Below the pieces are notes generated by a model that was not told where the DNA came from, searched no databases, and was given only the letters and a program-made list of their open reading frames with translations. From positions 3,307,501-3,371,500 of the forward strand of contig NZ_JAMZEB010000002.1 in assembly GCF_024172165.1 (NCBI RefSeq): DNA of 64,000 nt. The letters run 5' to 3'. Positions 50,720 to 62,500 of this stretch are shown here, piece after piece. The stretch's first letter is position 1; each line of letters begins with the position of its first letter. Both the position numbers and the translations under genes were made by a program. Source of the stretch: Nonomuraea thailandensis. Its GTDB lineage: Bacteria > Actinomycetota > Actinomycetes > Streptosporangiales > Streptosporangiaceae.

Positions 50720-52585
50720 ATGTCCGACCTCACGGGCCGCGTCCGTGGCCCGCTGGCTCCTTCCACCGCGGTGCAACGGCCGCTGAGCATCGACGACGTC
50801 GAGATCCATGGAGGCCCCCTCGGGCGCTGGCAGCAGATCAACCGCGAGGCGAGCATCCCGCTCGGCCTCGAGCAGATGGAGAAGTCCGGCGCGGCGCCGA
50901 ACCTGCGGCTGGCGGCGGGAGAGGGCGGCGGCGCCTTCCAGGGCTACCGGTTCCAGGACTCCGACCTGTACAAGCAACTGGAAGCGGTCGCCTGGGAGCA
51001 CTGCAGGCACCCCGACGACGCCTACCGGGCCTTCGTCGCGGAGTCGGCCGCGCTGCTGGCCCGCGCCCAGCGCCCCGACGGCTACCTGAACTCGCACTAC
51101 CAGGTGGTCAAGCCGGACAAGATCTTCGCCGAGCTGGAGTACAGCCACGAGATGTACTGCGCCGGCCACCTCTTCCAGGCGGCCGTGGCCGCGGCCCGCG
51201 CCGGGCTCGGCGAGGACCTCCTGGACGTCGCCCGCCGCTTCGCCGGCCTGCTCGTCCAGCGGTTCCTGGTGGACGGCGACGACGGCATCGACGGGCACGC
51301 CGAGGTGGAGACGGCCCTGGTCGAGCTGTACCGGCTCACAGGGGAGCGGCCCTACCTGGAACTGGCCGTCAAGCTGATCGACAACCGCGGCAAGGGCCTG
51401 ATCAAGAGCACCGGCATGGGCCCGCTCTACGCCCAGGACCACCTGCCCGTACGCGAGGCCGCCACCCCCGTCGGCCACGCCGTCCGCCAGCTCTACCTGG
51501 AGGCGGGCGTCGTGGACGTCGCCGTCGAGACCGGCGACGCCGGCCTGCTCGCCTCCTCCGTGCGCCGCTGGGAGGACCTGGTCGCCACCAAGACCTCCAT
51601 CACCGGCGGGCACGGCTCCCGCCACGACGGCGAGGCGTTCGGCGAGCGCTACGAGCTGCCGCCCGACCGGGCCTACAACGAGAGCTGCGCGGCCATCGCG
51701 AGCATCCACTGGAACTGGCGGCTGCTGCTGGCCACCGGGCACGGCCGCTACGCCGACCTGATCGAGCGCACCCTCTACAACGCCTTCGCCGCCTCCACCA
51801 GCGGCGACGGCACCCGCTTCTTCTACGTCAACCCGCTGCAGCGCCGCACCGACCTGTTCGAGGACGCCTACCTCGGCAGGCGCCGGGAGTGGTTCGCCTG
51901 CGCGTGCTGCCCGCCGAACATCATGCGGCTGGTCTCCTCGCTCGGCCACTACGTCGCCACCACCAGCGACGAGGGCGTGTCGGTGCACCAGTACGCGCCG
52001 GGGGTGATCCGCGCGGGCGGCGTCGTCCTCGACGTCGAGACCGGCTACCCGTGGCACGGCCGCGTGCGCTTCACCGTACGGTCCGCGCCGGGCGGCGAGT
52101 GGACGCTCAGGCTCCGCGTGCCCGCCTGGAGCAGCGCCGGGGACCTCACCCCTGGCGCCGACGGCTACGCCGCGATCCGCCGCGAGTGGCAGGCGGGCGA
52201 CACCTTCACCCTCGATCTGGACCTCACGCCCCGCATCGTCCGCCCGCACCGCAGGATCGACGCGCTGCGCGGCTGCGCGGCGATCGAGCGCGGCCCGCTC
52301 GTCTACTGCTTCGAGCAGATCGACCAGGACACCGACCTCGACGACCTCGCCCTGACCCCTGACCCCGCCCTGCGCACCGTCGAGCGGGACCTGCCCGGCA
52401 TCGGCAGGACCGTGCTCGTCGAGGCCGACGCCGTCCGCCTGCCGCCCGCGCCGCCGGGCGGGCTGCCGTACACGGCCGGCGCGGACCCGGCCCCCGCCGC
52501 CCGCGCGACCGCCACCGCCGTCCCCTACCACCAGTGGGACAACCGCGACGGCGGCGTCATGCGGGTCTGGATGCCCCTCGCCTGA
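50720..52585 (+). CDS. GH127 beta-L-arabinofuranosidase
   Basis: A 621-residue glycoside hydrolase family 127 enzyme. The catalytic zinc/thiol site is visible: Glu and Cys in AYNESCAA and the CxCC motif in WFACACCPPN, where the first Cys of the CC pair is the nucleophile in the characterised Bifidobacterium enzyme. HWNWRLLLATG and YNAFAAST are family blocks. It releases beta-L-arabinofuranose from plant glycoproteins (extensins). There is no signal peptide, so it acts in the cytoplasm on imported oligosaccharides. ATG at 50720 after AAGGAG; a clear promoter lies 40 bp upstream. It leads the operon with the ABC importer. Confidence 0.9.
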   Translation: MSDLTGRVRGPLAPSTAVQRPLSIDDVEIHGGPLGRWQQINREASIPLGLEQMEKSGAAPNLRLAAGEGGGAFQGYRFQDSDLYKQLEAVAWEHCRHPDDAYRAFVAESAALLARAQRPDGYLNSHYQVVKPDKIFAELEYSHEMYCAGHLFQAAVAAARAGLGEDLLDVARRFAGLLVQRFLVDGDDGIDGHAEVETALVELYRLTGERPYLELAVKLIDNRGKGLIKSTGMGPLYAQDHLPVREAATPVGHAVRQLYLEAGVVDVAVETGDAGLLASSVRRWEDLVATKTSITGGHGSRHDGEAFGERYELPPDRAYNESCAAIASIHWNWRLLLATGHGRYADLIERTLYNAFAASTSGDGTRFFYVNPLQRRTDLFEDAYLGRRREWFACACCPPNIMRLVSSLGHYVATTSDEGVSVHQYAPGVIRAGGVVLDVETGYPWHGRVRFTVRSAPGGEWTLRLRVPAWSSAGDLTPGADGYAAIRREWQAGDTFTLDLDLTPRIVRPHRRIDALRGCAAIERGPLVYCFEQIDQDTDLDDLALTPDPALRTVERDLPGIGRTVLVEADAVRLPPAPPGGLPYTAGADPAPAARATATAVPYHQWDNRDGGVMRVWMPLA

Positions 52586-52612
52586 ATCTCGCCTGCGTAA
52601 GGAACACCCCCC

Positions 52613-53986
52613 ATGAAGAGAAGAGACCTGTTCAGGATGGGCGGCCTCGCCGCGCTGGGCGCGGCCGGGGCGGCCTGCGGCTCGGGCGGCGGCGGGACGG
52701 GCGCCGCCGGCTCCACCGAGCTGCAGTTCATGTACTGGGGCTCGACGTTCGAGAAGGCCGCCATCGAGAAGATGCTCAAGGCCTTCGAGCAGAAGAACCC
52801 CGGCATCGAGGTGAAGCCGGTCTTCACCCCCGACGAGTACGACGTCAAGCTCAACAGCCTGGTGGCCAGCGGCCGCACCCCCGACCTCGGCTACGTGCCG
52901 ATGTCGATGTCGTTCCGCCTGGCCGAGCAGGGCAACCTGGTCAACCTCCACCCGTACCTGCAGAAGTACCCGCAGCTCGCCGGCTACCTCCCGGACGCCT
53001 ACCTCTGGTACGGCGAGGACAAGCTGCACGGCGTCTCCACCGCCAACGAGATCGAGCTGCTGTGGTACAGCAAGTCCGCCATCGCCGCCGCCGGCATCGC
53101 CCCGCCGCCGGCCGTGGCCGCCTCCGCCTGGTCATGGGACCAGCTCGTGGAGAACGCCTACAAGCTCACCGTGGACCAGAACGGCAGGCATCCCGACGAG
53201 TCCGGCTTCGACCCCGGGCAGGTCCGCCAGTTCGGCATCTCCATCAGCCTCACCTACGCCGCCGCCTGGTACGGCTTCCTGCGCAGCAACGGCGCCGACT
53301 TCGCCGACGAGACCGGCAGGAAGTGCCTGCTGGACACCCCCGAGTCCGTCCAGATGTTCCAGAACCTGCAGGACCTCATCTACAAGCACCGCGTCGCCCC
53401 CGGCCCCGGCCAGCTCGCCGCGACCGGCGACGACGTGCCCGGCACCAACATCCTGCTCAAGACCAAGCGGGTGGCGATGGTGGTGGACGGCCACTGGGCG
53501 CTGCTCGACATGAACGAGAGCAAGGTCGACTACGGCATCGGCGTGCTGCCCAAGTACGGCGAGCCGTTCACCACCTCCCAGGTCGCGGGCGCCTCGTCGG
53601 TGTTCGCCGGCACCAAGCACGTGGAGGAGGCGGTGGAGCTGTTCGCCTTCCACATCGACCCGCAGTACGTGGACCTGTACAAGCAGGGGCTGTGGATGCC
53701 GCAGGAGAAGAAGTACTACGAGGACCAGGCGGCCATCGACTCCTGGACGAAGAACGACGCCCACCCGCCCGAGTTCCGCACGGCGGTCGTGGACTACGGC
53801 CGCGACCACGGCGTGCCCGACCTGCGCAACCGGGTCAAGAACCTGTCCGCGATCTCCAGCGACGTGCTGACCCCCGCCCTTCAGGAACTGGAGTCGGGCA
53901 AGCGGCCCGCCGCCGAGATCCTCAAGGCGGTCACCCCCAAGATCACCGGCATGCTGCAGGGGTGGCAGCACACGCAGGAGCCGTGA
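52613..53986 (+). CDS. ABC sugar transporter, substrate-binding lipoprotein
   Basis: A 457-residue family-1 extracellular solute-binding protein. The Tat-type signal MKRRDLFRMG leads to a lipobox AAGAAC (Cys near residue 23), so it is anchored outside the membrane. LQFMYWGSTFEKAAIEKMLKAFE is the usual opening of carbohydrate-binding members. With the arabinofuranosidase upstream and two permeases downstream it most likely captures an arabino-oligosaccharide. It follows the GH127 gene by 27 bp. Confidence 0.92.
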   Translation: MKRRDLFRMGGLAALGAAGAACGSGGGGTGAAGSTELQFMYWGSTFEKAAIEKMLKAFEQKNPGIEVKPVFTPDEYDVKLNSLVASGRTPDLGYVPMSMSFRLAEQGNLVNLHPYLQKYPQLAGYLPDAYLWYGEDKLHGVSTANEIELLWYSKSAIAAAGIAPPPAVAASAWSWDQLVENAYKLTVDQNGRHPDESGFDPGQVRQFGISISLTYAAAWYGFLRSNGADFADETGRKCLLDTPESVQMFQNLQDLIYKHRVAPGPGQLAATGDDVPGTNILLKTKRVAMVVDGHWALLDMNESKVDYGIGVLPKYGEPFTTSQVAGASSVFAGTKHVEEAVELFAFHIDPQYVDLYKQGLWMPQEKKYYEDQAAIDSWTKNDAHPPEFRTAVVDYGRDHGVPDLRNRVKNLSAISSDVLTPALQELESGKRPAAEILKAVTPKITGMLQGWQHTQEP

Positions 53987-53987
53987 C

Positions 53988-54887
53988 GTGGCCGGGTTGT
54001 CGGGCCAGCGCCGCATGGAGCGGCGCTGGGGCGTGCTCATGGCGCTCCCGGCCATCCTCGGATTCGTGATCTTCACGGCGGGGCCGATGGTGGCCTCGTT
54101 CGTGTTCAGCCTGACGGACTGGCAGGTGGGCGGCACACCCGCGTACATCGGGCTCGGCAACTACGCCGAGCTGGCCCGCGACGAGCTGTTCTGGACATCG
54201 CTCAGCGCCACCACGTACTACACGCTCGGCGCGGTCCCGCTGGTGCTCATCGTGTCGTTCGCGGTGGCCATGCTGCTCAACCAGAAGGTGCGCGGCCTGC
54301 CGGTCTGGCGCACCGTCTTCTACCTGCCGACGCTCGTGCCGGCCATCGCGAACGTGGTGCTCTGGATCTGGATCTTCAACCCGGACTTCGGGCTGCTCAA
54401 CTCGCTGCTGCGCCAGGCCGGGCTGCCCACCGGTCAGTGGATCTACGACGAGTCGATGGCCGTCCCGTCGCTCATCGTCATGAGCACCTGGGGCTTCGGC
54501 AACACCATGGTGATCTTCCTGGCGGGCCTGCAGGGCGTGCCGCGGCACCTGTACGAGGCGGTCTCGATCGACGGCGGCGGCGCGTGGCGGCGCTTCTGGC
54601 ACGTGACGCTGCCCATGATGACGCCGACCATCTTCTACAACCTGGTGGTGGGCGTGGTCGGCACGTTCCAGGTGTTCAACCAGGCGTACGTGATGACCGA
54701 GGGCGGGCCCAACAACGCCACGCTCTTCTACGTCTACTACCTGTTCCGGATGGCGTTCAGGGAGAGCGAGATGGGATACGCCAGCGCGCTCGCCTGGGTG
54801 CTGTTCATGATCATCGTGGTGATCACGTTCCTGCTGTTCAGGAACGCCAGGCGCTGGGTCTACTACGAGATGGCAGGTGCGCGATGA
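53988..54887 (+). CDS. ABC sugar transporter permease (MalF/UgpA type)
   Basis: A 299-residue inner-membrane permease with six predicted helices. The cytoplasmic EAA loop EAVSIDGGGAWRRFWHVTLP, which docks on the ATPase, is intact. It starts at GTG one base after the lipoprotein stop, with GGAG upstream, and its stop overlaps the next permease by 4 bp. It forms the heteromeric channel with the following gene. Confidence 0.93.
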   Translation: MAGLSGQRRMERRWGVLMALPAILGFVIFTAGPMVASFVFSLTDWQVGGTPAYIGLGNYAELARDELFWTSLSATTYYTLGAVPLVLIVSFAVAMLLNQKVRGLPVWRTVFYLPTLVPAIANVVLWIWIFNPDFGLLNSLLRQAGLPTGQWIYDESMAVPSLIVMSTWGFGNTMVIFLAGLQGVPRHLYEAVSIDGGGAWRRFWHVTLPMMTPTIFYNLVVGVVGTFQVFNQAYVMTEGGPNNATLFYVYYLFRMAFRESEMGYASALAWVLFMIIVVITFLLFRNARRWVYYEMAGAR

Positions 54888-55780
54888 CCGCGGTGGAGGC
54901 GCCGCCGCGCTCGGCACGGGTGGCGCCCACGGCGGGCCTGCGCAGGCCCCGCAGGTACGGCAAGGCCCTGGTGTACCTGGCGCTGGCCGCCGGGGCGGTG
55001 CCGACGCTGCTGCCGTTCGTGTGGCTGGTGCGCAGCGCGCTGATGCAGGACGCGCAGATGTTCGTCGCGCCGCCGGAGTGGATCCCCTCGCCGTTCCAGT
55101 GGACGAACTTCACCGAGGCGCTCACCGCCCAGCCGTTCTGGCTGTACTTCGTCAACACCGTGATCATCGCGGTGATCAGCGTGCTGGGCACCGTGCTCAC
55201 CTGCTCGGTGGCCGCCTTCAGCTTCTCCCGCCTGCGCTGGCGCGGCCGGAACCTCACCTTCGCCGTGCTGCTCAGCGCCGTCATGCTGCCGTACGCGGTG
55301 ACGCTCATCCCGACCTTCGTCATGTGGCAGGAGCTGGGGGCGCTGGACACGTTCATCCCGCTCACGGTGCCGAGCTGGTTCGCCGGGGCGGGCGGCGGCG
55401 TGTTCAACGTCTTCCTGCTGCGGCAGTTCTTCCTGACGATCCCGTTCGAGCTGGACGAGGCCGCCTACATCGACGGCGCGTCGCCGTGGCGGGTGTTCTG
55501 GACGATCGTCATGCCGCTGTCGAAGCCCGCGATCGTGGTGGTCACCATCTTCACGTTCATCGGGACCTGGAACGACTTCCTCGGGCCGCTGCTCTACCTC
55601 AACGACGAGGAGAAGTACACGCTCTCCCTGGGCCTGGCCTCCTTCCAGAGCATCTACCTCACCCAGTGGGGCTACCTGATGGCCGCCTCCGCCGCCGTCA
55701 TCGCCCCGATCATCGCCCTGTTCTTCTTCCTGCAGCGCTACTTCATCGAGGGGGTCACGCTCACCGGCATCAAGAACTGA
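54884..55780 (+). CDS. ABC sugar transporter permease (MalG/UgpE type)
   Basis: A 298-residue permease with six helices and the EAA loop EAAYIDGASPWRVFWTIVMP. ATG at 54884 overlaps the upstream stop as ATGA. The operon ends here without an ATPase gene; in many actinomycetes a single shared ATPase (MsiK) energises several sugar importers, and that is assumed here. No LacI/ROK regulator is encoded beside it, so control is from elsewhere. Confidence 0.93.
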   Translation: MTAVEAPPRSARVAPTAGLRRPRRYGKALVYLALAAGAVPTLLPFVWLVRSALMQDAQMFVAPPEWIPSPFQWTNFTEALTAQPFWLYFVNTVIIAVISVLGTVLTCSVAAFSFSRLRWRGRNLTFAVLLSAVMLPYAVTLIPTFVMWQELGALDTFIPLTVPSWFAGAGGGVFNVFLLRQFFLTIPFELDEAAYIDGASPWRVFWTIVMPLSKPAIVVVTIFTFIGTWNDFLGPLLYLNDEEKYTLSLGLASFQSIYLTQWGYLMAASAAVIAPIIALFFFLQRYFIEGVTLTGIKN

Positions 55781-55796
55781 CAGGAGGGCGGCCTCC

Positions 55797-56141
55797 TCAG
55801 GCCTCCGGTGTCGAGGCGTCGTCGCCGGCGCGGTACGTCTTCAGGGCGCGCAGCAACCGGGTCTCCTCCCGGCCGAGCGCGGAGGCCAGCAGGCCGAGGC
55901 CGGTGCCGATGCCGTCGATGCGCCGGCCTCGCGCCTGCCAGTAGGCGCGGCCGTAGTCGTCGTCGCCCACGGCGGCACGGATGGCGCTCACCGAGGTCGT
56001 GTACCGGGCGTCGGTGCCGGACACGAGCGCGGCCATGTCGCTCGTGCCGCGGGCCAGCCGGCGCAGCTGGCTCCTGCTGTAGGCGGATCCGTCGAACTCC
56101 ACGAGTCGGCAGCGTAGCGAATCCCGGCGTTCGAAGGTCAT
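55797..56141 (-). CDS. WXG100-like small helical protein
   Basis: A 114-residue protein without a signal peptide, almost wholly helical. The centre reads DDDYGRAYWQAR, resembling the turn of ESX-type helical hairpins, and the C-terminal helix is GLGLLASALGREETRLLRAL. It is divergent from the YbaB gene of the second giant locus and convergent with the ABC operon. The ATG at 56141 is chosen because residues further upstream are the complement of the YbaB gene. It probably partners the giant protein, as the WXG-like gene at 31240 does at the first locus (inference). Confidence 0.65.
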   Translation of the reverse strand: MTFERRDSLRCRLVEFDGSAYSRSQLRRLARGTSDMAALVSGTDARYTTSVSAIRAAVGDDDYGRAYWQARGRRIDGIGTGLGLLASALGREETRLLRALKTYRAGDDASTPEA

Positions 56142-56214
56142 TCCGCGTCGTGAAATGAGAGAAGATGGGGCATGGGAGGCCATTGAGGCTGATGGTGCTG
56201 ATGTGGGGACGGCG

Positions 56215-56592
56215 ATGGCATCGAACGAGCAGTGGCGGCTGCTGGAGCAGCTCGTCCAGGAGGTCAACCAGCAGACCGAGCAGCTCAAACAGATGCAGGA
56301 GCGGATGCGGGAGCTGTCGGCGACGGCCGGCTCCCACGACGGCATGGTGACCGTCACCGTCGGCCCCCGCGGCGAGGTGCGCACGATCGAGCTCGACCCG
56401 CGGGTCTACCGCAAGTTGTCGCCGTCCGAGCTGTCCGACTCCATCGTGGAGCAGATCGGGCACGCGACCCGGCAGGTCTCCGGCGAGATGAAGGAGCTGA
56501 TGGGGCCGTTCGTGCCGGACCTGCCCTTCGACGACCTGTTCGGGGAGCACACGGGCTTCGACTCCTTCCTCCCGCGGCCGGGAACCCCGTAG
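56215..56592 (+). CDS. YbaB/EbfC-family protein of the second giant locus
   Basis: A 125-residue YbaB-like protein: an N-terminal coiled coil (LEQLVQEVNQQTEQLKQMQERM) followed by the core DGMVTVTVGPRGEVRTIELDPRVYRKL, closely parallel to the copy at 30839. GGGGA lies before the ATG at 56215. Its stop touches the giant gene start directly (TAG then ATG), so both are co-translated. Role probably as chaperone or regulator of the giant protein; unproven. Confidence 0.82.
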   Translation: MASNEQWRLLEQLVQEVNQQTEQLKQMQERMRELSATAGSHDGMVTVTVGPRGEVRTIELDPRVYRKLSPSELSDSIVEQIGHATRQVSGEMKELMGPFVPDLPFDDLFGEHTGFDSFLPRPGTP

Positions 56593-59500
56593 ATGGCACT
56601 CGACCTCAGCCTGGTCCCCGACGTGGTCAAGCCGATGGCGCAGCCGCTGACGGGCGGCGCGTTACCCGAGACCGAGGTCGGCGGGATCATGGCCGAGGCG
56701 CGGACGCTGGAGGAGCTGGCCGACGCCCTGGCCGAGATGAAGGCGGACGACGCCGGCGCCGTCATGCGGCTGTTGCGCGACGGGCTCTGGCAGGGGGCGG
56801 CCAAGGAGTCGTTCGAGCAGGTCTTCGCCACCCTCAGCGGGCGGGAGGGCGCGACCGGCTCGCCCGAGGCGCTGCTCGACCTGCTGGAGCAGGCGCTGCG
56901 GGACGAGGCGAAGTCCCTGCGCGAGCACGGCGTGCGGATGCAGCACACCGAGTGGATGATCTACGCGTCGCTGGCGCTGCTCGGCGCGATGATCGTCAGG
57001 CTGCTGGTGTGGATCTGCGTGAACGGTCCGGCCGTTCTCGGGCTGATCCAGCACCACTCGCTGCTGACCAGGGTGAACATCCAGACGCTGAAGCGCCTCG
57101 TGCTGCTGAACATGCTGCGCTTCGGCGTCGTCATGGGCGGCCTGGACCTCGGCGTGCAGGCCGCCCAGCAGGTCTGGGGCGATCGCGAGACGGGCGACTT
57201 CGACCTCGAGTCGCTCGCCCTGTCGGCGGGCAGCGGCGCGCTGACCGGCGCGCTGTTCGCCGGCGCGAACGCGGGCCTGTCGCGGCTGCTCAGCCGCAAC
57301 ATGGTGTACGTCGCCTCCAAGGCCGAGCTGGCCGTGCGCGACAGGCTCGTGGCGCTCGGGCAGAGCATGTACGGGCAGGCGCTGCTGGGCGGGGTGACGG
57401 GCACCCTCGGCGCGGTCCCCGGGCTCGCCCTCAGCGGGCAGCTCGACGCCGAGCATCTCGGGTACACGTTCATCTCGGGGGTGGCGGGCGGGCTCGGCGT
57501 GCCGGCTTCGGCGCGGGTGAGCTACCTCCCGATGCTGGCCGTCGCCGACCTCGGCCCCCACCCGCCCACCTCCGACGCTCCCTCCGGCCCCGGTGCTTCT
57601 CCTGGCTCCGGCGGTCCCTCCGGCTCGGCTGCTCTTTCGGGCTCGGGTGCGTTCGCCGGCTCCGGTGGTCCCTCAGGCCGGGACGCACTCCTGCCGGGAC
57701 AGGGTCTTCCCTCGGCCGGGCCGCATCAGCCGGCCGCCGCGGGCCACGGCGACGCGGGCGGCTCGCCTGCCTTCCGCCCGGACGCCACGACCCTCGTGCA
57801 GCATGCTCCACCGGAGCCCCGCAGCGGCCCGGACACCGTGATCGACCGGCCGCCGCCCTCCGAAGCCGGCGGTGGCACGCTTGCACCGCATCGCGGCGAC
57901 ACGATCGCGGGCGAGGTCGTCCAGCGCCGAGACACGCCGCTGCCCGCCCCCACGGCCGAGCGGAGCCCGATGAACGGGGCCCCGGCGGTGCGGGCCGAGG
58001 CCGTGACCCCGGGCGACCTTTCCCGCGCTTCGCCGCTCCCCGCCACCGTCCCGGCCGTCAACGCGGTCGCTCACGTCGCGGAAACCCCCGAGCAGGACGT
58101 TGCCGAGCGAGACACCGCCGACCCGGACACTGCCCAGCAGAACACCGCCGAACGCAAGCCGTCCGACCCGGACAGGGCCGACCCGGACAGGGCCGGTCGG
58201 GACGCGGCCGAGCAGGGCACCGGGAAGGACGCCGCTGATGCGGCGGCTTCCCGCACGGCGCCACTCCCGCAGCGGGACCACGGCGCCACGCCCGTGGCGG
58301 ACGAGCAGACGTCCGCGGCCTCCCGGACATCCCCGGACCGGGCGTCCCAGGACCGGACCGAGCCGCCCGCGGTCCCTGGCACGGCCCCGCCCGCCACCCG
58401 TCCGGCGCACGGTGACCGCCCCACCGACGCGGGCCTCCCGGCCTCCTCGCCGCACAACGCGGTGGCGCCACCCGTGCACGGCAGGCTCCCGGCTCCGGGG
58501 GACAACCCGGGCTCGCAGAACGGGCGCGCGCCCGCAGCCGCACACCCGCCCGCGCAGGCGCCACTCCCGCCCACGGCCGCACAGCCGCCTGCACAAGCAG
58601 CACATCCGCCCGCCGAGACGGCGTTCCCGCCCGTTCCCGGGCAGCGAGGCGTGCCGGCGGTCCTGAGCACACCGGCCGCCCACTCCAGAGCGCTCCCCGC
58701 CGGCCCCGGCCCGGCGGGACCGGCGCAGGAGCGGGTGGCGAGCCTGCTCAGCCAGGACGGCGCGTACGACCCGATCAGCGTCCCCGCCTGGGTCGCCTCC
58801 GACCGGGCGGCCGTGGAGCGGCTGATGAACACCATGAGCTCCTCGACGCGGGACCTCCTCCGCGCGGCCCGCAAGGACAGCCTGCTGCGGGCGGTCGGCG
58901 ACCCCGGTCACCTGCTGGTCCACTCCGAGTACGGGGCCCTGGGCAGGACCATCCGCTCCTGGCACGCGGTCGAGCGGGGCGACCTGCCGTCGTACGTACG
59001 GGGCCCCGGCGAGATCACCGGCCCCCGCCGGATCCTGCGCCAGTTGCCGTTCGACTCGCCCGAGGCGGTGGGCATCGCGCGACGGCTGGCCGTACAGGAG
59101 CTGGTCCGGATGTGGGGCTTCGGCGCGGGCGAGCTGCTGCCGCCGAGGCTGGCCATGAACATGGCCGCGCTCGACGAGTTCGGGCTGACGGGCGTCCTGG
59201 ACCTGCAGGCGTACGCCGATTCCAGCCGCGCCACGACCGGAGCCAGGGACTACGCCCGCCACGGCGAGGTGCTGCGCGACTTCCTGCGTCGGCAGTACGC
59301 GCAGACCCAGCACGAGCTGAGCCGCCACGGCATCGAGGAGCTGGCGCTCTACCGCGGCGTGGCGTTCGAGCGGGGTCACCCGATGCCGTCCCTGGCGGCC
59401 GCCGGGACCGGCGACGTGGTGGCGGCTCCGCCGGCGCTGCCCCTGCAGTCCTGGAGCGCCGCCCCGGGGGTCGCCAAGCGGTACACCGGCCTGGGGGACG

Positions 59501-62500
59501 GGGCGGTCATGGCGGGCGTGTTCCCGGCCTCCCGCGTGCTGGCCACCCCGTGGACGGGGATGGGACAGCTTCCCCTGCACGAGTTCGTCCTGCTCGCGGC
59601 GCCCGGCGAGGTCACCGTCCTGCGCCCGCCGCACGTCGTCGAGACGGGCCCCGGCCCGTACGCCGACCTGCCCCGCGGCTGGCGGACCAGGCAGCCGGGT
59701 GACGACTGGACACAGTGCGGCCAGGGGCACCGGCACGGGGACCCGCACGGCGCGGCGGGCCTGCTGCCCTTCCACCGCGGTCCCGGCGGCGAGGTGCACG
59801 TCCTCGTGCAGCTGCGTTCCCTGGAGACGCACCACGGAGGGCTCTGGGGGCCGGTCGCCGGCGCCCGCCATCCCGGTGAGGCGCCCGTCGAGACGGCGTT
59901 CCGCGAAGCGGGCGAGGCGATGAGGCTGGACCTGCGCGAGGTGGAGGTGCGCGCGGTCCACCACGACGATCACGGCGGGTGGGCGTTCGACACCGTCATC
60001 GGCGAGATGCCCTCGCGGGCCGAGGTGTGGCCCGCGTCCCCGGAGTCCATCGACGTCGCGTGGGTGCCGGTGCGGGACGTGGCGGGCCTCGATCTGCACC
60101 CGGACTTCGCCGTGGCCTGGCCCGAGGTCCGCGCCCGGCTGGACCACGTCCTGACGGACACGACGGGCACGGCGGACACGGCGGGCACCGGCACCATCCC
60201 GCCCGTCACGTCGGCCGTCACGCCGCCGCTCGTGCCGGAGACCGCCGTTGCGGGGGCGGCGGCGGGTGAGGCCCGCCACGCGCGCATGCCCGCGGTGCCC
60301 GGCCCTCCGGACACCGCGCTCGCCGACGGCTACTCCCCGATAGCCGATCCCCGGCCGCGCAACTTCGCCGAGGCCGCGGCGATCTTCCACCGCTGGCCGC
60401 CCGGCGACGCGGGCGGCCACGAGCAGGGCGCCCCGAACCGCATCGAACGCCTGCTCAACGGCCACCCGGAAGACGGCGCCCCACCGCGCGAGGAGCTCCT
60501 GGAGCAGGGCACGAGCCTGATGCGGGAGCTCCCCGTCGAGCGGCAGGACGACGCGACGGCGGTGGCCCTGGCCTCGATGAGCACGAGCCTGCACGCGGAG
60601 AACCCGCGAAGGGCCATCGGCGACCTGGCGATGCAGCTCTTCAATGCCCGCCTCGACGTGGACGCCCTGGTCGACCTCTACCAGGACGCCCAGAGGCAGG
60701 GCCTGGCCCCGGAGGCCGCACGCGACCGCGCCGAGCTGGCCGGCGTCCTCGGCAGGGCCATGGCGGCGGATCGTCACCGCTGGCTCGGCTACCAGCACCG
60801 GTCCCTGCTGCCCGCCTCGACCGTCGCGCAGGCGCGGGTGGCCGGGCTCATGGTGGAGATGATGGGTCCGCTGGTCGTCCAGAGCACGGTCAGCGCGTTC
60901 ACCAGGCCGTTGCTCCAGACCGCCGGCGTCCACAACGTCCAGCAGGTGATGCCGCTCGTGCAGGCGGCGCACGCCAACGGTCACCTGCCGCCGGGGACGA
61001 CCGGGGACCAGGCCTTCAACGACGCCATGCGAGGGTTCCGGCAGGCGGACCCGGAGCTGTGGAACGGCCTGCTGGTGGCCGGGAAGTACGCGCTGGGCGA
61101 GGTGAGCGACCCCGGCGCCCGGATGCTGTCGTTGCTGTACGACATCGTCACGCATCCGGAGACGGGCATGGGGCGGCGGGTCCTCCTGCCGCTGGAACGC
61201 CTGGCGCACGAGGTGGGCCAGGCAGGATCGCTGGAACAGCTCGTCCGCCTGGCCGGGGACGCGCGAGCCCACGGTGACGACCCGGCGCGGGCCCCCGGCG
61301 CCCGCGAGCTCACCGATCTGCTCCTCGCCCATCGGGCGCGGGACCCGTACCTGTGGGACGGGTTGCGGCTCGCGGACGAGTACGGCGTCACGCGGGCGGC
61401 CGACGACGAGGCACGCGCCCTGGCCCGGCTCACCGAGATCACCCGCTCCGAGCCGTCGTCCCGGCTGTGGCTGTTCGACCCGGTGCGCCGCCTGGCCGAC
61501 GACGCGGGCCTCGGCCCTTCCCCGGAGGGGCTGGCCCGGCGGGCGGCCGAGGTGGCGCAGCGCGGCTTCGACCTCTTCGCCCCGGTCGACCGGCAACAGG
61601 TGCTCGACGCGCTGAGACTTCCCCGGCCTGAGAGCGGCGCGCCGGACGTGCGCGGGAGCGCTCCGGGCCTGCACGATCTGTCCCCGTCGGCCGTGCGGGA
61701 CGCCCGGGAGGCCGCGAGCCGCGATCACGAGCGGGCGCGCCAGGAGTACCGCCGCAGCCTCTCCCCCCTGCGCCGCTCCCTGCAGTCGCTGATCGGCACG
61801 GACCCGCGTGGCGTGCTGGAACGGGAGCTGGTCGCCTCGCTGGAATCCCGCGTGGAGGCGTGGCAGCGCCGGCCGGACGTCCCGGAGGTGTCGTTCACCC
61901 GCGACTTCGACGCCTTCAAGCGGGCCTACGACCAGGCGGTGGAGCGCGCGCTCAGAGGCGAGGCGGCGATCCCGTACCTGTACGAGAACGTTACCGCCGG
62001 GCTGGGCGCCCGTGACGGCGGGCGCGGGTTCGGCCTGGAGATCGAGTACGACGTGCCGGGCGGCGTCTCGAACGACACGGCGATGAACATCCCCCGCGCC
62101 CTGCACGAGGCCGGCCTGACCGCCGACGCCACCGTGCACGACTACCACTCCACCAAGGACGCGGGCTACCGCTCGGGAGCGCACGGCGGGCGCGGTCTGT
62201 GGAGGCTGGAGAAGGACAGCACGGTGATGGGCGAGCTGGTCTCGCCGATCCTGTACGACGAGCCGGAGACGTGGGAGAACATCCGCCTGGCCTGCGAGAT
62301 CATCCGCGCGCACGGCGGCACGGCCGGCGTCAGGGCGGGCGGCCACATCCACGTGAGCACGCACGACTACGACCACCTCGTCGGCAACTACACCAGCGTG
62401 CTGAACTACGTCGCCCAGCACACCGACACGCTCTACAGGCTCGGGCACAACCCGGAGCGGGAGGGCCACCGCGGGCAGGGCTGGTGCCTGCCCGGCTCGC